Source: Methylocystis sp. SC2 (GTDB taxonomy: Bacteria > Pseudomonadota > Alphaproteobacteria > Rhizobiales > Beijerinckiaceae). From it: a stretch of DNA of 64,000 bases. The stretch lies in contig NC_018485.1 of the NCBI RefSeq assembly GCF_000304315.1, positions 3,504,501-3,568,500 on the forward strand. Reading direction: 5' to 3'. Of the stretch, positions 37,052 through 46,456 are shown in pieces. Position 1 is the stretch's first letter, and each line of letters begins with the position of its first letter. The notes beneath the pieces were generated by a model. It made no database searches. It was not told the origin of the DNA and saw only the letters and a list, made by a program, of their open reading frames with translations. The position numbers were made by a program, and so were the translations under genes.

Positions 37052-37336
37052 ATGTCGACAAGAATTTTGACCGCCACTATGTGTGCGGCCGCCGTTTTGG
37101 TTTCGGCTGCTGCTTTCGCTCAAAACCCGCCAGCTGGCCCGGACTGCGCCGCCCAGGCGACTGAAAAGAAGCTGCGCGGCGCAGCGCTGACAAGTTTCAT
37201 GAGAAAGTGCGACAGAGACGCCGCCGCGAGCGCCTGCGATGCCGCTGCTGCTGAAAAGAAACTGGCGGGCGCGGCTCGGACGAGCTTCACGAAGAAATGC
37301 GTCAGGGACGCTGCGGCGAAGCCGAGCGTCCACTGA
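37052..37336 (+). CDS. psiF: PsiF-repeat exported protein
   Basis: A 94-residue protein with a signal peptide (residues 1-23, ending AAAFA). Two PsiF repeats follow: CAAQATEKKLRGAALTSFMRKC and CDAAAAEKKLAGAARTSFTKKC. E. coli psiF is induced by phosphate starvation; the biochemical role of the repeat is unknown. GAGAGGA precedes the ATG by 6 bases. Convergent with aqpZ. Confidence 0.88.
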   Translation: MSTRILTATMCAAAVLVSAAAFAQNPPAGPDCAAQATEKKLRGAALTSFMRKCDRDAAASACDAAAAEKKLAGAARTSFTKKCVRDAAAKPSVH

Positions 37337-37379
37337 ATGCGTCTAGCTTCAGCTGTTTTTCGCGCAAGTGATCGGGGAC

Positions 37380-38081
37380 TCAGTCATCGGCGAGGGTGAA
37401 GCGATGAATGAGTCCCCCGATGACGGCGCCGACGAGCGGCGCGACCCAGAACAGCCAAAGTTGTTCGAGCGCCCAGCCGCCGACGAAGAGCGCTTGGCTT
37501 GTCGAACGCGCAGGGTTCACGGAAGCGTTGGTGATGGGGATGTCGACCAGATGGATCAGCGTCAGCGCCAATCCGATGGCGATGGGCGCGAAGCCGACCG
37601 GGGCGCGGCCTTCGGTCGTTCCCAGAATGACAAGCAGGAAAAAGGCCGTCAGCACGATTTCAGCAAGCAGGCCGGACTGCCATGTGTAGCCATTGGGCGA
37701 ATGTTCGTCATAGCCGTTAGCGGCAAAGCCGCTCGCGAGCGAAAAATCAATGTTGCCCTGCGCGATCTTGAGCAGCACGAAAGCCGCAAAAGTCGCGCCG
37801 AGAAGCTGCGCCACCCAAAACGGTCCGACGTCCCTCCAGGAGAAGCGGCCGGCCGTCGCGACGCCGAGCGTCACCGCTGGATTGAAATGGCCGCCGGATA
37901 TGGGGCCGAAAGCGTAAGCGCCCGTTAGCACCGTGAGCCCGAAGGCCAGCGCCACGCCGAGGAAGCCAATGCCGAGCTGCGGAAAGCTCGCGGAAATCAC
38001 CGCGCTGCCGCAGCCGCCGAACACGAGCCAAAAAGTCCCAAGGAATTCCGCGAGAAGCCTGCGTGGAAGAGAATGCCGCAT
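37380..38081 (-). CDS. aqpZ: Aquaporin Z
   Basis: A 233-residue water channel of the inner membrane with six spans and two NPA boxes, [11 protein letters not shown] and [13 protein letters not shown]. The latter carries the Arg of the selectivity filter, and His lies at the expected position in the fifth helix ([12 protein letters not shown]), which favours water over glycerol. GGAGAA lies 6 bases before the ATG at 38081. Confidence 0.94.
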   Translation of the reverse strand: MRHSLPRRLLAEFLGTFWLVFGGCGSAVISASFPQLGIGFLGVALAFGLTVLTGAYAFGPISGGHFNPAVTLGVATAGRFSWRDVGPFWVAQLLGATFAAFVLLKIAQGNIDFSLASGFAANGYDEHSPNGYTWQSGLLAEIVLTAFFLLVILGTTEGRAPVGFAPIAIGLALTLIHLVDIPITNASVNPARSTSQALFVGGWALEQLWLFWVAPLVGAVIGGLIHRFTLADD

Positions 38082-38257
38082 TTAAGTTCTCCATCTGCCG
38101 CTGAACCAATGAATCTGTGAACAAAGTAAAATCTAGCGCAAAGCCTTGGTCTGTCGAGCGCCGAGATGCCGCGGCGTCGCCAAGCTGGGACCACGCCGTG
38201 CGCCGAGATCCGAGTGGGCAAGGACAGAGAGTCGCGCGCAATCGACCGGTCGAAGAC

Positions 38258-39226
38258 CTATCCTTGAACCGGACGCGGGACGCCGACATGTCCTAACGGG
38301 CATTCGAGCGCGGCGCGGTCCCATCCGCCGGCGTCGGCGGCCGCCTCATATGTGCTCTGCAAAAAGCGAAGCAGCGTCGCATCCGGATGCTTGGCGTTTC
38401 GCACGATGTCATAGGGCAGGATGAATTCCTTGAGATCTTCGCTAAAAAATGCGCCGTCCGGCGCAACCGTCGCGCGAGCGAATTCAGGCGGCGCAGGATA
38501 GGCGTAGGAATAAAAAGCGGGAAAATCGATCGAGCCGCCGCCAGGCCAGAAGCCGGCGCTGCTCACCTCATGCGAATACGCTTCGCGCACAACGGCGTCG
38601 GAAAGATTTGGAACGCCGCCAGGATGGCGCGGCGCACGACGACCAGAAAACCTTGTCACCGCCAAGTCAAAACTCCCCCAGAAAAAGTGCACAGGGCTGA
38701 CCTTGCCAACGAAGGCCGTGCGAAAGATTTTGAATACGCGGTCGGCTTGTACAAGCAATCTCCAAAAGCAGTTTGCATAAACAGGATCGTAAGCCGAATG
38801 AATCCGGTCCTTGGTGAAGGGAAGCGCATCGGGCATCTCGTTGGGATGCTCATTGATATGGACGAAAATGTCCAACTCCTCGAGCGTGCTGAAAAGATCC
38901 GCGTAAAAGTCGGCGACTGTCTGAGGTCGGAGCTGCAATTGGCGCTCTCCGCCGTCGCTCGTCGTGATGCGCAGCACGTGGTCTATGAAATCGAAATCGA
39001 TCTGAAAGACTCTTGCGCCATAGGCGATGGGCGACGTGGCGAGGCCGCGCGTCGTCACATACAGCGCAACATGCCAGGAGTGGTTTAGCCAGGGAGTGAG
39101 CGACAACCGGATCTTGCCGACGATCTGAGTCCAGAGATGCAGAGTCGTATAGGTCTCTCGCCAAGCGACGTAAGGCAATGCCGGCCACGCGTCTCGCTCT
39201 GCTTCGCTCACCTTCGTGGCAGTCAT
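38258..39226 (-). CDS. DUF5996 family protein
   Basis: A 322-residue soluble protein. Characteristic stretches are WPALPYVAWRETYTTLHLWTQIVGKIRL, HSWHVALYVTTRGLATSPI, VSPVHFFWGSFDLAVTRFSGRRAP and FWPGGG..DFPAFYSYAYP, which I recognise as the DUF5996 family; its function is not known. It is just upstream, on the same strand, of aqpZ, and downstream of egtD with a 30-base gap, so it may be co-transcribed with the ergothioneine genes. Confidence 0.82.
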   Translation of the reverse strand: MTATKVSEAERDAWPALPYVAWRETYTTLHLWTQIVGKIRLSLTPWLNHSWHVALYVTTRGLATSPIAYGARVFQIDFDFIDHVLRITTSDGGERQLQLRPQTVADFYADLFSTLEELDIFVHINEHPNEMPDALPFTKDRIHSAYDPVYANCFWRLLVQADRVFKIFRTAFVGKVSPVHFFWGSFDLAVTRFSGRRAPRHPGGVPNLSDAVVREAYSHEVSSAGFWPGGGSIDFPAFYSYAYPAPPEFARATVAPDGAFFSEDLKEFILPYDIVRNAKHPDATLLRFLQSTYEAAADAGGWDRAALECPLGHVGVPRPVQG

Positions 39227-39256
39227 TCAGCTGGTCTCGGCTGTGTCGCCTTCAGC

Positions 39257-40219
39257 TTAAGGCGCGTCCAATTCATGTACGCTGAACAGATTTAGCTCAT
39301 CCTTCCACACGCGCAGAGGGGTCCATCCCGCCGCCTGCGCGATCAGACGGAACTCCTCGATCGTGTATTTGTAAGCGCTCTCAGTATGAATCGTCTCCGC
39401 TGCACGGAAGCGAATTTTTCTTCCCGCCACCCAGACATCCTGATCCTTCACACTGACGAGATGCATTTCAATGCGTCCTTCAAAGGGCTCGTAGGTCGCG
39501 GCATGGCGAAAAGCTTGAAGATCGAACGTCGCATCGAGTTCACGATTGATGCGCGCAAGGAGATTGAGATTGAATGCGGCGGTGACGCCATTGGCGTCAT
39601 CGTAGGCTGCGACAAGCTGGCGAACGTCCTTTTTCAGATCGACGCCGATGATCAGCTTTCCGCGCGGCGAAAGCGTCTCTCGCATCGCCCGTAGCAAGCG
39701 CGTCGCCTCCGCGGGGACAAAATTGCCGATCGTCGATCCAGGAAAAAATCCCAGCTTAGGCCGCGGCGCCAGTTCGGGAGGAAGCTCGATCGGATGCGAA
39801 AAATCAGCCAAGAGCAGCTGGATGTTGAGCCCGAAAAATCGTGCCGTCAGTCGCTCTCGAGCATTAATGAGAGCGCTTTCTGAAATATCGATCGGCACAT
39901 AGGCGTGTAGACGCCGCATGTGTGCAAGCAGGATTTCCGTCTTGACGCTCGAACCAGAGCCGAACTCGACGAGAACCGTCTCTTCGAGCGCTCCGTCGAG
40001 CATCTGCATCGCATTGGCTGTGAGAATCCCAACCTCGACTCTTGTGGGATAGTACTCGGGCTGGCGCGTAATGTCTTCGAAGAGCGCGCTGCCTTTAGCG
40101 TCATAAAAGAAGCGACAGGGAAGACTCTTCTTTGGCCGGGACAGGCCCTCCAGCACGCTCACGGCGAAGTCGTCCGCTTGCCGCACGAGGGGCGTTAAGC
40201 GCTCCGTCGCCTCTGACAT
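39257..40219 (-). CDS. egtD: L-histidine N-alpha-methyltransferase EgtD
   Basis: EgtD trimethylates histidine to hercynine, the first step to the thiol antioxidant ergothioneine. The 320-residue protein has the SAM-binding motif VEFGSGSSVKTEILL, then YVPIDISESAL, LGFFPGSTIGNF and the C-terminal TESAYKYT region that recognises histidine. ATG 40219 overlaps the egtB stop (ATGA), so the two are translated together. Confidence 0.92.
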   Translation of the reverse strand: MSEATERLTPLVRQADDFAVSVLEGLSRPKKSLPCRFFYDAKGSALFEDITRQPEYYPTRVEVGILTANAMQMLDGALEETVLVEFGSGSSVKTEILLAHMRRLHAYVPIDISESALINARERLTARFFGLNIQLLLADFSHPIELPPELAPRPKLGFFPGSTIGNFVPAEATRLLRAMRETLSPRGKLIIGVDLKKDVRQLVAAYDDANGVTAAFNLNLLARINRELDATFDLQAFRHAATYEPFEGRIEMHLVSVKDQDVWVAGRKIRFRAAETIHTESAYKYTIEEFRLIAQAAGWTPLRVWKDELNLFSVHELDAP

Positions 40220-41517
40220 CAGCCAATCTCCGAAGCGAGGCGCAGGCCCAGAAATTGCCAACGCTGATGGGGGTAAAAGAAATTGCGGTAGCTCGGGCGG
40301 ATGTGATCTTGCGGCGTCACGCAGGAGCCGCCGCGCAGCACGTGCTGACCAACCATGAACTTGCCGTTGTATTCTCCCAGCGCGCCCTCGGGGGCGCGAT
40401 AGCCCGGATAAGGCAGATAGGCGCTCTGGGTCCATTCCCAGACGTCGCCGAACATCTGACGAGGCGATCCGTTGAGTTCGGCTTCAGCCGGTCGCGGGCG
40501 CAATGCCGCCGTTCCCAGAAAATTGCCCTGCCTTGGCGCTTTGGCCGCCGCGACTTCCCATTCGAATTCCGTCGGCAACCGCTTGCCAGACCAGCGCGCA
40601 AAAGCATCGGCTTCGTAGTAGCTCACATGCGCGACCGGCGCATCGAGGCTCAGCAACTGTCGTCCTTCGAGCGACATTTCAAACCACTCTCCGTCTTGAC
40701 ACTCCCAATAGAGTGGCGCGCGCCAGTTCTCGCGAATGATCGCGGCCCAGCCGTCAGACAGCCACAGGGTCGCCGTTTCGTAACCGCCGTCGGCGACGAA
40801 CTCCAACCATTCCCCATTTGTGACCAGGCGGTCCGCAAGCCGGAACGGGTGGAGGAGCGCTTCATGGCGGGGCTCCTCATTGTCCCAAGCGAAACCCTTT
40901 CCGTCATGGCCGATCTGGTAGACGCCGCCGGGAAAATCAATCCAGCGCAGCGGTTCAGATGGCGCGGGAATGGAGCGCGGCTGCGCCGGGCGGTAGGCCG
41001 GCCTCAGGGGATTTGCAGCGAAAAGCGAGAGGATGTCCGTGAGCATCAATTCCTGATGCTGCTGCTCGTGATGAATTCCAACCTCGAGCCTATGGATCAA
41101 GGCCGGCGGCGCGTTGCTTCGCGCAGCCAGAAGCTGCGCCAACGCCAGGTCCACATGCTCGCGATAGGCGAGGACCTGATCGAGCGACGGCCGAGTGAGA
41201 AGCCCCCGCTTTGGCCTGGGTTGCCGGGGCCCCTGGTGCTCATAGTAGGAGTTGAAGCAATAGTTGAACGCCGCGTCGAACAGCGAATAGCCAGTCAGAT
41301 ATGGCGTCAAGACAAAGGTTTCGAAAAACCACGTCGTATGGGCGAGGTGCCATTTGGTCGGACTGGCGTCTTCCATCGCTTGGACGACCATGTCTTCGGC
41401 GCTCAGTGGAGCCGCAAGTTCGATGGAAAGTTTGCGGGTTTCAAAAAGACGGTCGCTCAAGGCGCCGTGGGCGGGCGCCGAGAGTTGCGTATCCGGGACC
41501 ACGGCTGATTTACCCAT
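40219..41517 (-). CDS. egtB: Ergothioneine sulfoxide synthase EgtB
   Basis: A non-haem iron enzyme that joins a thiol donor to hercynine with O2. The 432-residue protein has a DinB-like N-terminal helical domain with iron ligands in KWHLAHTTWFFE and HHEQQHQELML, and a C-terminal formylglycine-generating-enzyme-like domain (FPGGVYQIG, RLPTEFEWEVAAA, VLRGGSCVTP, RPSYRNFFYP). The start at 41517 is supported by GGAGAG upstream; two further in-frame starts lie 2 and 19 codons earlier. Neither egtA, egtC nor egtE is adjacent. Confidence 0.92.
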   Translation of the reverse strand: MGKSAVVPDTQLSAPAHGALSDRLFETRKLSIELAAPLSAEDMVVQAMEDASPTKWHLAHTTWFFETFVLTPYLTGYSLFDAAFNYCFNSYYEHQGPRQPRPKRGLLTRPSLDQVLAYREHVDLALAQLLAARSNAPPALIHRLEVGIHHEQQHQELMLTDILSLFAANPLRPAYRPAQPRSIPAPSEPLRWIDFPGGVYQIGHDGKGFAWDNEEPRHEALLHPFRLADRLVTNGEWLEFVADGGYETATLWLSDGWAAIIRENWRAPLYWECQDGEWFEMSLEGRQLLSLDAPVAHVSYYEADAFARWSGKRLPTEFEWEVAAAKAPRQGNFLGTAALRPRPAEAELNGSPRQMFGDVWEWTQSAYLPYPGYRAPEGALGEYNGKFMVGQHVLRGGSCVTPQDHIRPSYRNFFYPHQRWQFLGLRLASEIG

Positions 41518-41623
41518 CAGCATCTCTCCAAGAAGCAAGCCGAACCCGAGCTGCATGCCCGGACAGGTGAGCATATAGGGCGAGCGATCGATCTAAGATC
41601 CGTGTCAGGGCTGACCCGGCTGA

Positions 41624-42340
41624 TCAGCCATCGAGTTCAGGATAGCGGCGAAATATCCCTTGTTCGTTGAATTCCGCCCGGCGCGCGCTATCGAGATAGG
41701 CGCGAATGCGCGGGCGTTGCGCGACCATCATGCGAAGAGCGGCGACTCGCGGCGACTCGGCGAGAACGGCCTTTGTCGCCTTGGGAAACGCATAGAGCAA
41801 GCCTTCGACGACCTGGAACAGGGAAAGGTCGGCGTAGCTTAAGGCGTCGCCGGCGAGATGCCCGTCACCATCGGGGTTGCGTGCGAGAATCGTTTCGAAC
41901 CAATCAAGATATTTTTGTATCCTTTCGTTACGGAACCACTTCGCTCTGCGCGAGGCCTCCGGTTTCTGCTCCTCATAGTACATATCGCCGCCCAAAGGGT
42001 GATGTGTGTCGTGAGCCTCGCCGACCAAATCTGCGATCGTCAATTGAATTTGGTGAACCCAGAGCCTGCGCGCCAGATCTTTCGGCGCGAGACCGTGACG
42101 ATCGCCGAGATAAAGCAGTATGGCTGCGGTCTGTCCGACGATCACATGTCCGTCTTTCAAGAACGGCGGTGCGAATGACGGATGGGCGAGGTCGGTCCGT
42201 TCGAGGAAGGCTATAAGCGTCGCCTCGGCGTTCGGCTCACGCGCCATATCAATATAATTGGCGCCGGCTTCTTCCAGCGCGAGTCGGACGAACTCCCCAC
42301 GCCCCTGAATGCCGGGCCAATAATAGAGCTCATAGGACAT
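41624..42340 (-). CDS. Glutathione S-transferase
   Basis: A 238-residue protein with a thioredoxin-like N-terminal domain (YELYYWPGIQGRGEFVRLALEEAG; VIVGQTAAILLYLGDRHGL, which binds glutathione) and an all-helical C-terminal domain (SYADLSLFQVVEGLLYAFPKA). It resembles the sigma/alpha-like GSTs with tyrosine near the N-terminus. ATG 42340 has AGCAGG upstream; an in-frame ATG six codons earlier is possible. It is downstream of egtBD's promoter region but separate. Confidence 0.88.
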   Translation of the reverse strand: MSYELYYWPGIQGRGEFVRLALEEAGANYIDMAREPNAEATLIAFLERTDLAHPSFAPPFLKDGHVIVGQTAAILLYLGDRHGLAPKDLARRLWVHQIQLTIADLVGEAHDTHHPLGGDMYYEEQKPEASRRAKWFRNERIQKYLDWFETILARNPDGDGHLAGDALSYADLSLFQVVEGLLYAFPKATKAVLAESPRVAALRMMVAQRPRIRAYLDSARRAEFNEQGIFRRYPELDG

Positions 42341-42576
42341 GACTGGCCTGCTGTTCACGGCGCCGGAACCCTCCTGCGCCGAAGGTCGTCTCGAACGTCA
42401 ATCGCTTGTTGGCCGCTTATGCTGCAAACATATCCCTTGAGCGGCACACATCAAGGTCGCGCCGCTTTTCGGGGCGCATCAGAGCCCGGACGCAGTCACG
42501 CGGCGACTCTTTCTATCGCGCGCAAAAGTGACAAGCGGCCAATTCGCATGGCGAATTCCCCGGCGGCGAACAGCCC

Positions 42577-43185
42577 CTAAGGATTCGCAATGTTCCATCG
42601 CGAACGGACGGCTTCCATATCAGCGGGCGCATCAACGTCGATAAAAACGCCCTCGTCGAGGACATGCGCCTGTTTTTGAGCATTCTCGCAGTTCTGGAGC
42701 AATTGCCTGGCGCCCAACGCCCCAGAGAGCGCCGCCAGGGAAGGGAAGAATCGTCGGGGCCACAAAACTGGGTTTCGCTGCTCGCCCTTTGACGTCGTTG
42801 GATAGGTGATCAAAGCTCCCCGGCTCTCCAAAAAGACGGCCGTCAGCTCTTTGATCAGATCCGACGTCAAAAAGGGCAGATCGCCCGGGACGACAAACGC
42901 CCCTGGCGTGTGCTGGCCGAGCGCGCTGACGCCGACGGCGATCGACGATCCCATGCCGCTTTCCCAGTTCAAATTGTGCGCGAGACGCAGTGGCAGGCCT
43001 TCGAGAACTTTTTCGATCCGTGCGCGATCGCAGCCGGTAACGACGACGACGTCGACGCCGCTGCAGACGACCGCTTCGGCGACCCGGCGGATGAGCGGCT
43101 TCCCGCCAAGGTCGCAGAGAAGTTTGTTCTTTTCGCCGAACCGCTTCGAGGCTCCAGCAGCCAAGAGCACAGCTGCGATGGTCAC
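42577..43185 (-). CDS. mocA: Molybdenum cofactor nucleotidyltransferase (MocA/MobA-like)
   Basis: A 202-residue NTP-transferase that attaches CMP to the molybdenum cofactor for enzymes of the xanthine-oxidase family. The nucleotide-binding motif is LLAAGASKRFGEKNKLL, with HNLNWESGMGSSIAVG and VPGDLPFLTSDLI further on. It ends an operon with the paoABC-like aldehyde oxidoreductase and xdhC genes (4-base overlap with xdhC), which fits supply of the cytosine dinucleotide cofactor to that enzyme. Confidence 0.88.
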   Translation of the reverse strand: MTIAAVLLAAGASKRFGEKNKLLCDLGGKPLIRRVAEAVVCSGVDVVVVTGCDRARIEKVLEGLPLRLAHNLNWESGMGSSIAVGVSALGQHTPGAFVVPGDLPFLTSDLIKELTAVFLESRGALITYPTTSKGEQRNPVLWPRRFFPSLAALSGALGARQLLQNCENAQKQAHVLDEGVFIDVDAPADMEAVRSRWNIANP

Positions 43186-44198
43186 AATGGCCTCGTTCCG
43201 CGCGCCACCTGCACAATTTCCGCGAGAATCGAGACGGCGATCTCGGCCGGGCCTTTTGCGCCAATCGGCAGTCCGATCGGGGCGCTGATGCGCGCGAGTT
43301 CCGTATCGTTGAAGCCTGCGGCGGCGAGACGTTGCAGGCGCTTGGCGTGTGTCCGCGTCGAGCCCAGGGCGCCAATATACAGGCAGTGCGAGCGCAGCGC
43401 CTCGGTGAGCGCTTCATCGTCAATCGCGGCGGCGTGGGTCAGAGCGACCACCGCGGTCCTAGGGTCGAGCCCCAAGCGCTTCAGCGAAATTTCAGGCCAG
43501 TCGGTGAGACTTTCGAAATCGCCCACACGATCGGCGCTCGCAAATGCGGCGCGCGGGTCGACGATGACGACGTCGTAGCCAATGCGGTTCGTCAGATCTG
43601 CAAGCACTTGGCCGACATGCGTGGCGCCGACGATGATCACGCGAACCGGCGGGGTGAGCGCATGCAGGAAGACTGGATCATCGTCGAGACGGGTTACCCG
43701 GCTCTCACTCGAAATGAGACATTGGGCGATTTCGGCCGGCATCGGCTCCCCGGCGTCGAATAGGCGCCGCTCGCCGCTCGCGAGCGTCGTCAGCACGGCA
43801 AGCGACGTCCGCGCGCGGCGCGCTGAAAACACTCTCTCCAGAAAGGCTGAATCTCGCTCATGACGCAGCGGCTCGACGTAGATGCTGATCGCGCCGCCGC
43901 AGGGCAGGCCGGCCCTCCACGCCAGTTCCTCACCGACTCCGAACTCTAGCAGCTTCGGCATGTCGCGCGTCAGAATGTCCGCCGCTTCGGCAATCACTTC
44001 CGCTTCGACGCAACCGCCGGAGACCGAGCCCTCGAACTGTCCGTCTGGACCAATGGCCATTTGGCCGCCGACGGGGACGGGCGACGACCCCCATGTGGAG
44101 ACGACGGTCGCCAGCGCGACCTGGCCGAAGTCCTCCAGCCACCTGTGGGCGCTGGTGAGCGCGTCTCTCGATTGGCGGAGGTCTGGGACGCAATTCAT
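43182..44198 (-). CDS. XdhC/PaoD-family molybdenum cofactor chaperone
   Basis: A 338-residue protein that binds the modified molybdenum cofactor and loads it into the partner oxidoreductase. The N-terminal XdhC domain has STWGSSPVPVGGQMAIGPDGQFEGSVSGGCVEAEVI. The C-terminal Rossmann domain has VIIVGATHVGQVLADL and YIGALGSTRTHAKRLQRL. It lies directly after the catalytic subunit, the same place as paoD in the E. coli paoABCD operon. Confidence 0.9.
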   Translation of the reverse strand: MNCVPDLRQSRDALTSAHRWLEDFGQVALATVVSTWGSSPVPVGGQMAIGPDGQFEGSVSGGCVEAEVIAEAADILTRDMPKLLEFGVGEELAWRAGLPCGGAISIYVEPLRHERDSAFLERVFSARRARTSLAVLTTLASGERRLFDAGEPMPAEIAQCLISSESRVTRLDDDPVFLHALTPPVRVIIVGATHVGQVLADLTNRIGYDVVIVDPRAAFASADRVGDFESLTDWPEISLKRLGLDPRTAVVALTHAAAIDDEALTEALRSHCLYIGALGSTRTHAKRLQRLAAAGFNDTELARISAPIGLPIGAKGPAEIAVSILAEIVQVARGTRPL

Positions 44199-46448
44199 TT
44201 ACGCCGCGTGGTTGCTCGTGGGCTGCCTCAGTTCGAGCAGCTTATCGATGGTGATCGGAAGATCGCGGACGCGCACGCCGGTGGCGTGAAAGACGGCATT
44301 GGCGATCGCGGCGGCGGTGCCGACGATGCCGATCTCGCCGACGCCCTTCACGCCGAGCGGGTTTAAACGATCTTCCTGCTCGTCGACAAAAATAACGTCG
44401 ATGGCGTGGACGTCGGCATGCACCGGCACGTGGTATTCGGCGAGATTGTGATTCATGAACCGACCGTAGCGATGATCGATCACCGTCTCTTCGTGAAGCG
44501 CCATGCCGATGCCGCCGACGACGGCGCCAAGTATCTGACTCCTTGCCGTCTTAGGATTCAAAATGCGCCCAGCGGCGATCGCGCTGACGACGCGCGTGAC
44601 GCGCAGCATGCCCAGCTCCTCATCGAGCCTCACTTCGGCAAACACCGCCGAATGCGCGTAATGTGAATAATCCTGCAAGACCCGCTCGTGTGGCGTCGAC
44701 GAAACTTCCGCCACGAGAGGCTCATTGAGGCCGAGTAGCGCTTCCGACAGCGGCATGGCGCGCGAGGGGTCGCTCGTCATCCGGATCTCGCCGTCGACCC
44801 ACGTGAGATCGGCCAGATCAACGCCTCTGAGCGGCGCGTTGGCGCGCTTGAGCAGTTGCTTGCGTATGCCGTCACAGGCCTCCATCACCGCGGAGCCTGC
44901 GGAGGCGGCTGTCCAGGATCCGCCTTCGACTGGCGCGCTTGGCAAATCTGAGTCGCCAATTTTGACAAGGACTTTGTCGAGCGGAAGGCCGAGCATCTCG
45001 GCGGCAATCTGGGCCAAAATCGTATATGTCCCAGTGCCAATGTCGGCCGTCGCGCAGGCGATTTCCAATGTCCCGTCAGGCGCGAGAGTCGCCCTCGCGC
45101 TCGTCGGCACGCGAAACGCTTCCCAGATCCCCGTCGCCATGCCGTAGCCGACCAGTTCGCGTCCCTCGCGCATCGAACGCGGCTGGGGCCGACGCTTGGA
45201 CCAGCCGAAACGTTCGGCGCCCTGAAGATAGCAGTCCTTCAACGCTTTGCTTGAGATTGGCTTGCCATAGTTCTGATCCGTCTCGGAATAGTTTTTGAGG
45301 CGAAGCTCCAATGGATCGACGCCAACCGCATAGCTGAGCTCGTCCATGGCGCTTTCAAGCGCATACATGCCGACCGCGCCGCCGGGCGCCCGCATGTCGC
45401 AAGGCGTGAAGAGATCGAGTCGCGCAAGCCTCGACGTGACCGTCGAATGATCGCACGGATAAAGCGCGCCAGACCAAACGACGGTCGGCTCCTGATAGTC
45501 TTCAAAGCGGGACGTATTGGCGATCGCATCATGCTTCACGGCCACCAATCGTCCATCGTTCTCCGCTCCCAGTGTGAGCGTCTGGATTGTTTGCGGACGA
45601 TAGCCAAGCGTGAACATCTGTTGGCGCGTCAGCGTGACCCTGACCGATCGCTTGAGGCCAATGGCGGCGAGCGCCGCCATGAACAGCTGATAATTTGGCC
45701 TAAGACCGACTCCGAAGGCGCCGCCGACATACGGAGACAAGACCCGGACCTTGTCCTTGGTCAGCCCGAACACGCTGCACAAATATTGCTGGCAATTGGG
45801 CGCGCCCTGCGTTTTGTCGTAAATCGTGAGGCGGCCGTCCTTCTCCCAAACCGCCGTGCTCGCAAAGGTTTCCATCGGGTTGTGGTGTTCGACCGGCGTG
45901 CGATATTCAGTTCGAATATGCATGGGCGATCGCGACAAGGCGCTGTCGACATCTCCGCGGGCGGCCGGATTCCAGTCCGGCGTTCGCTTCTCCGGCGGCT
46001 CAAAAGCTTTGTCGATCTGCGTATCGAGATCGGTGACCGTCTCTACCGTTTCATATCTTATATCGACAAGACTCGCGGCAAAGCGCGCAATTTCGAGCTC
46101 CTCCGCAACGACGAGCGCAACGGGTTGTCCCGAAAACAAAATCTCATCGTCATAGAGCGGCCGGAAGGGCGCGCCTGGCGAAGCGACTTCATCCGAATAT
46201 TTTTCATGCGAAGAGGGGAGGGAGGGCCTGTTGTCGTGCGCAAACACTTCGATCACGCCCGGCACAGCGAGCGCCGCGCTTCGGTCGATGCTTTGAATTC
46301 GGCCTTTGGCGACCGCGCTTGAGACGACAAAGCCATATGCGAGGTCGCGCGCGCTGAATTCAGCGGCGTATTTCGCCCGGCCCGTGACCTTCGCCGGGCC
46401 GTCAATTCGCGAGACCGGCTTTCCGATGCAATTCGTTCCGACGGACAT
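44199..46448 (-). CDS. paoC: Aldehyde oxidoreductase molybdenum-binding subunit (PaoC-like)
   Basis: The catalytic subunit, 749 residues, of a xanthine-oxidase-family enzyme that oxidises aromatic or other aldehydes. Motifs include GKPVSRIDGPAKVTGRAKYAAE, VGGAFGVGLRPNY, RAPGGAVGMYALESAMDELSY and, near the C-terminus, GVKGVGEIGIVG with the catalytic glutamate. The gene order paoA-paoB-paoC-xdhC(paoD)-mocA, and the PaoB-type extra iron-sulfur motif, favour PaoC over CO dehydrogenase or xanthine dehydrogenase. The substrate is not readable from the sequence. Confidence 0.88.
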   Translation of the reverse strand: MSVGTNCIGKPVSRIDGPAKVTGRAKYAAEFSARDLAYGFVVSSAVAKGRIQSIDRSAALAVPGVIEVFAHDNRPSLPSSHEKYSDEVASPGAPFRPLYDDEILFSGQPVALVVAEELEIARFAASLVDIRYETVETVTDLDTQIDKAFEPPEKRTPDWNPAARGDVDSALSRSPMHIRTEYRTPVEHHNPMETFASTAVWEKDGRLTIYDKTQGAPNCQQYLCSVFGLTKDKVRVLSPYVGGAFGVGLRPNYQLFMAALAAIGLKRSVRVTLTRQQMFTLGYRPQTIQTLTLGAENDGRLVAVKHDAIANTSRFEDYQEPTVVWSGALYPCDHSTVTSRLARLDLFTPCDMRAPGGAVGMYALESAMDELSYAVGVDPLELRLKNYSETDQNYGKPISSKALKDCYLQGAERFGWSKRRPQPRSMREGRELVGYGMATGIWEAFRVPTSARATLAPDGTLEIACATADIGTGTYTILAQIAAEMLGLPLDKVLVKIGDSDLPSAPVEGGSWTAASAGSAVMEACDGIRKQLLKRANAPLRGVDLADLTWVDGEIRMTSDPSRAMPLSEALLGLNEPLVAEVSSTPHERVLQDYSHYAHSAVFAEVRLDEELGMLRVTRVVSAIAAGRILNPKTARSQILGAVVGGIGMALHEETVIDHRYGRFMNHNLAEYHVPVHADVHAIDVIFVDEQEDRLNPLGVKGVGEIGIVGTAAAIANAVFHATGVRVRDLPITIDKLLELRQPTSNHAA

Positions 46449-46456
46449 GGCGCGAC

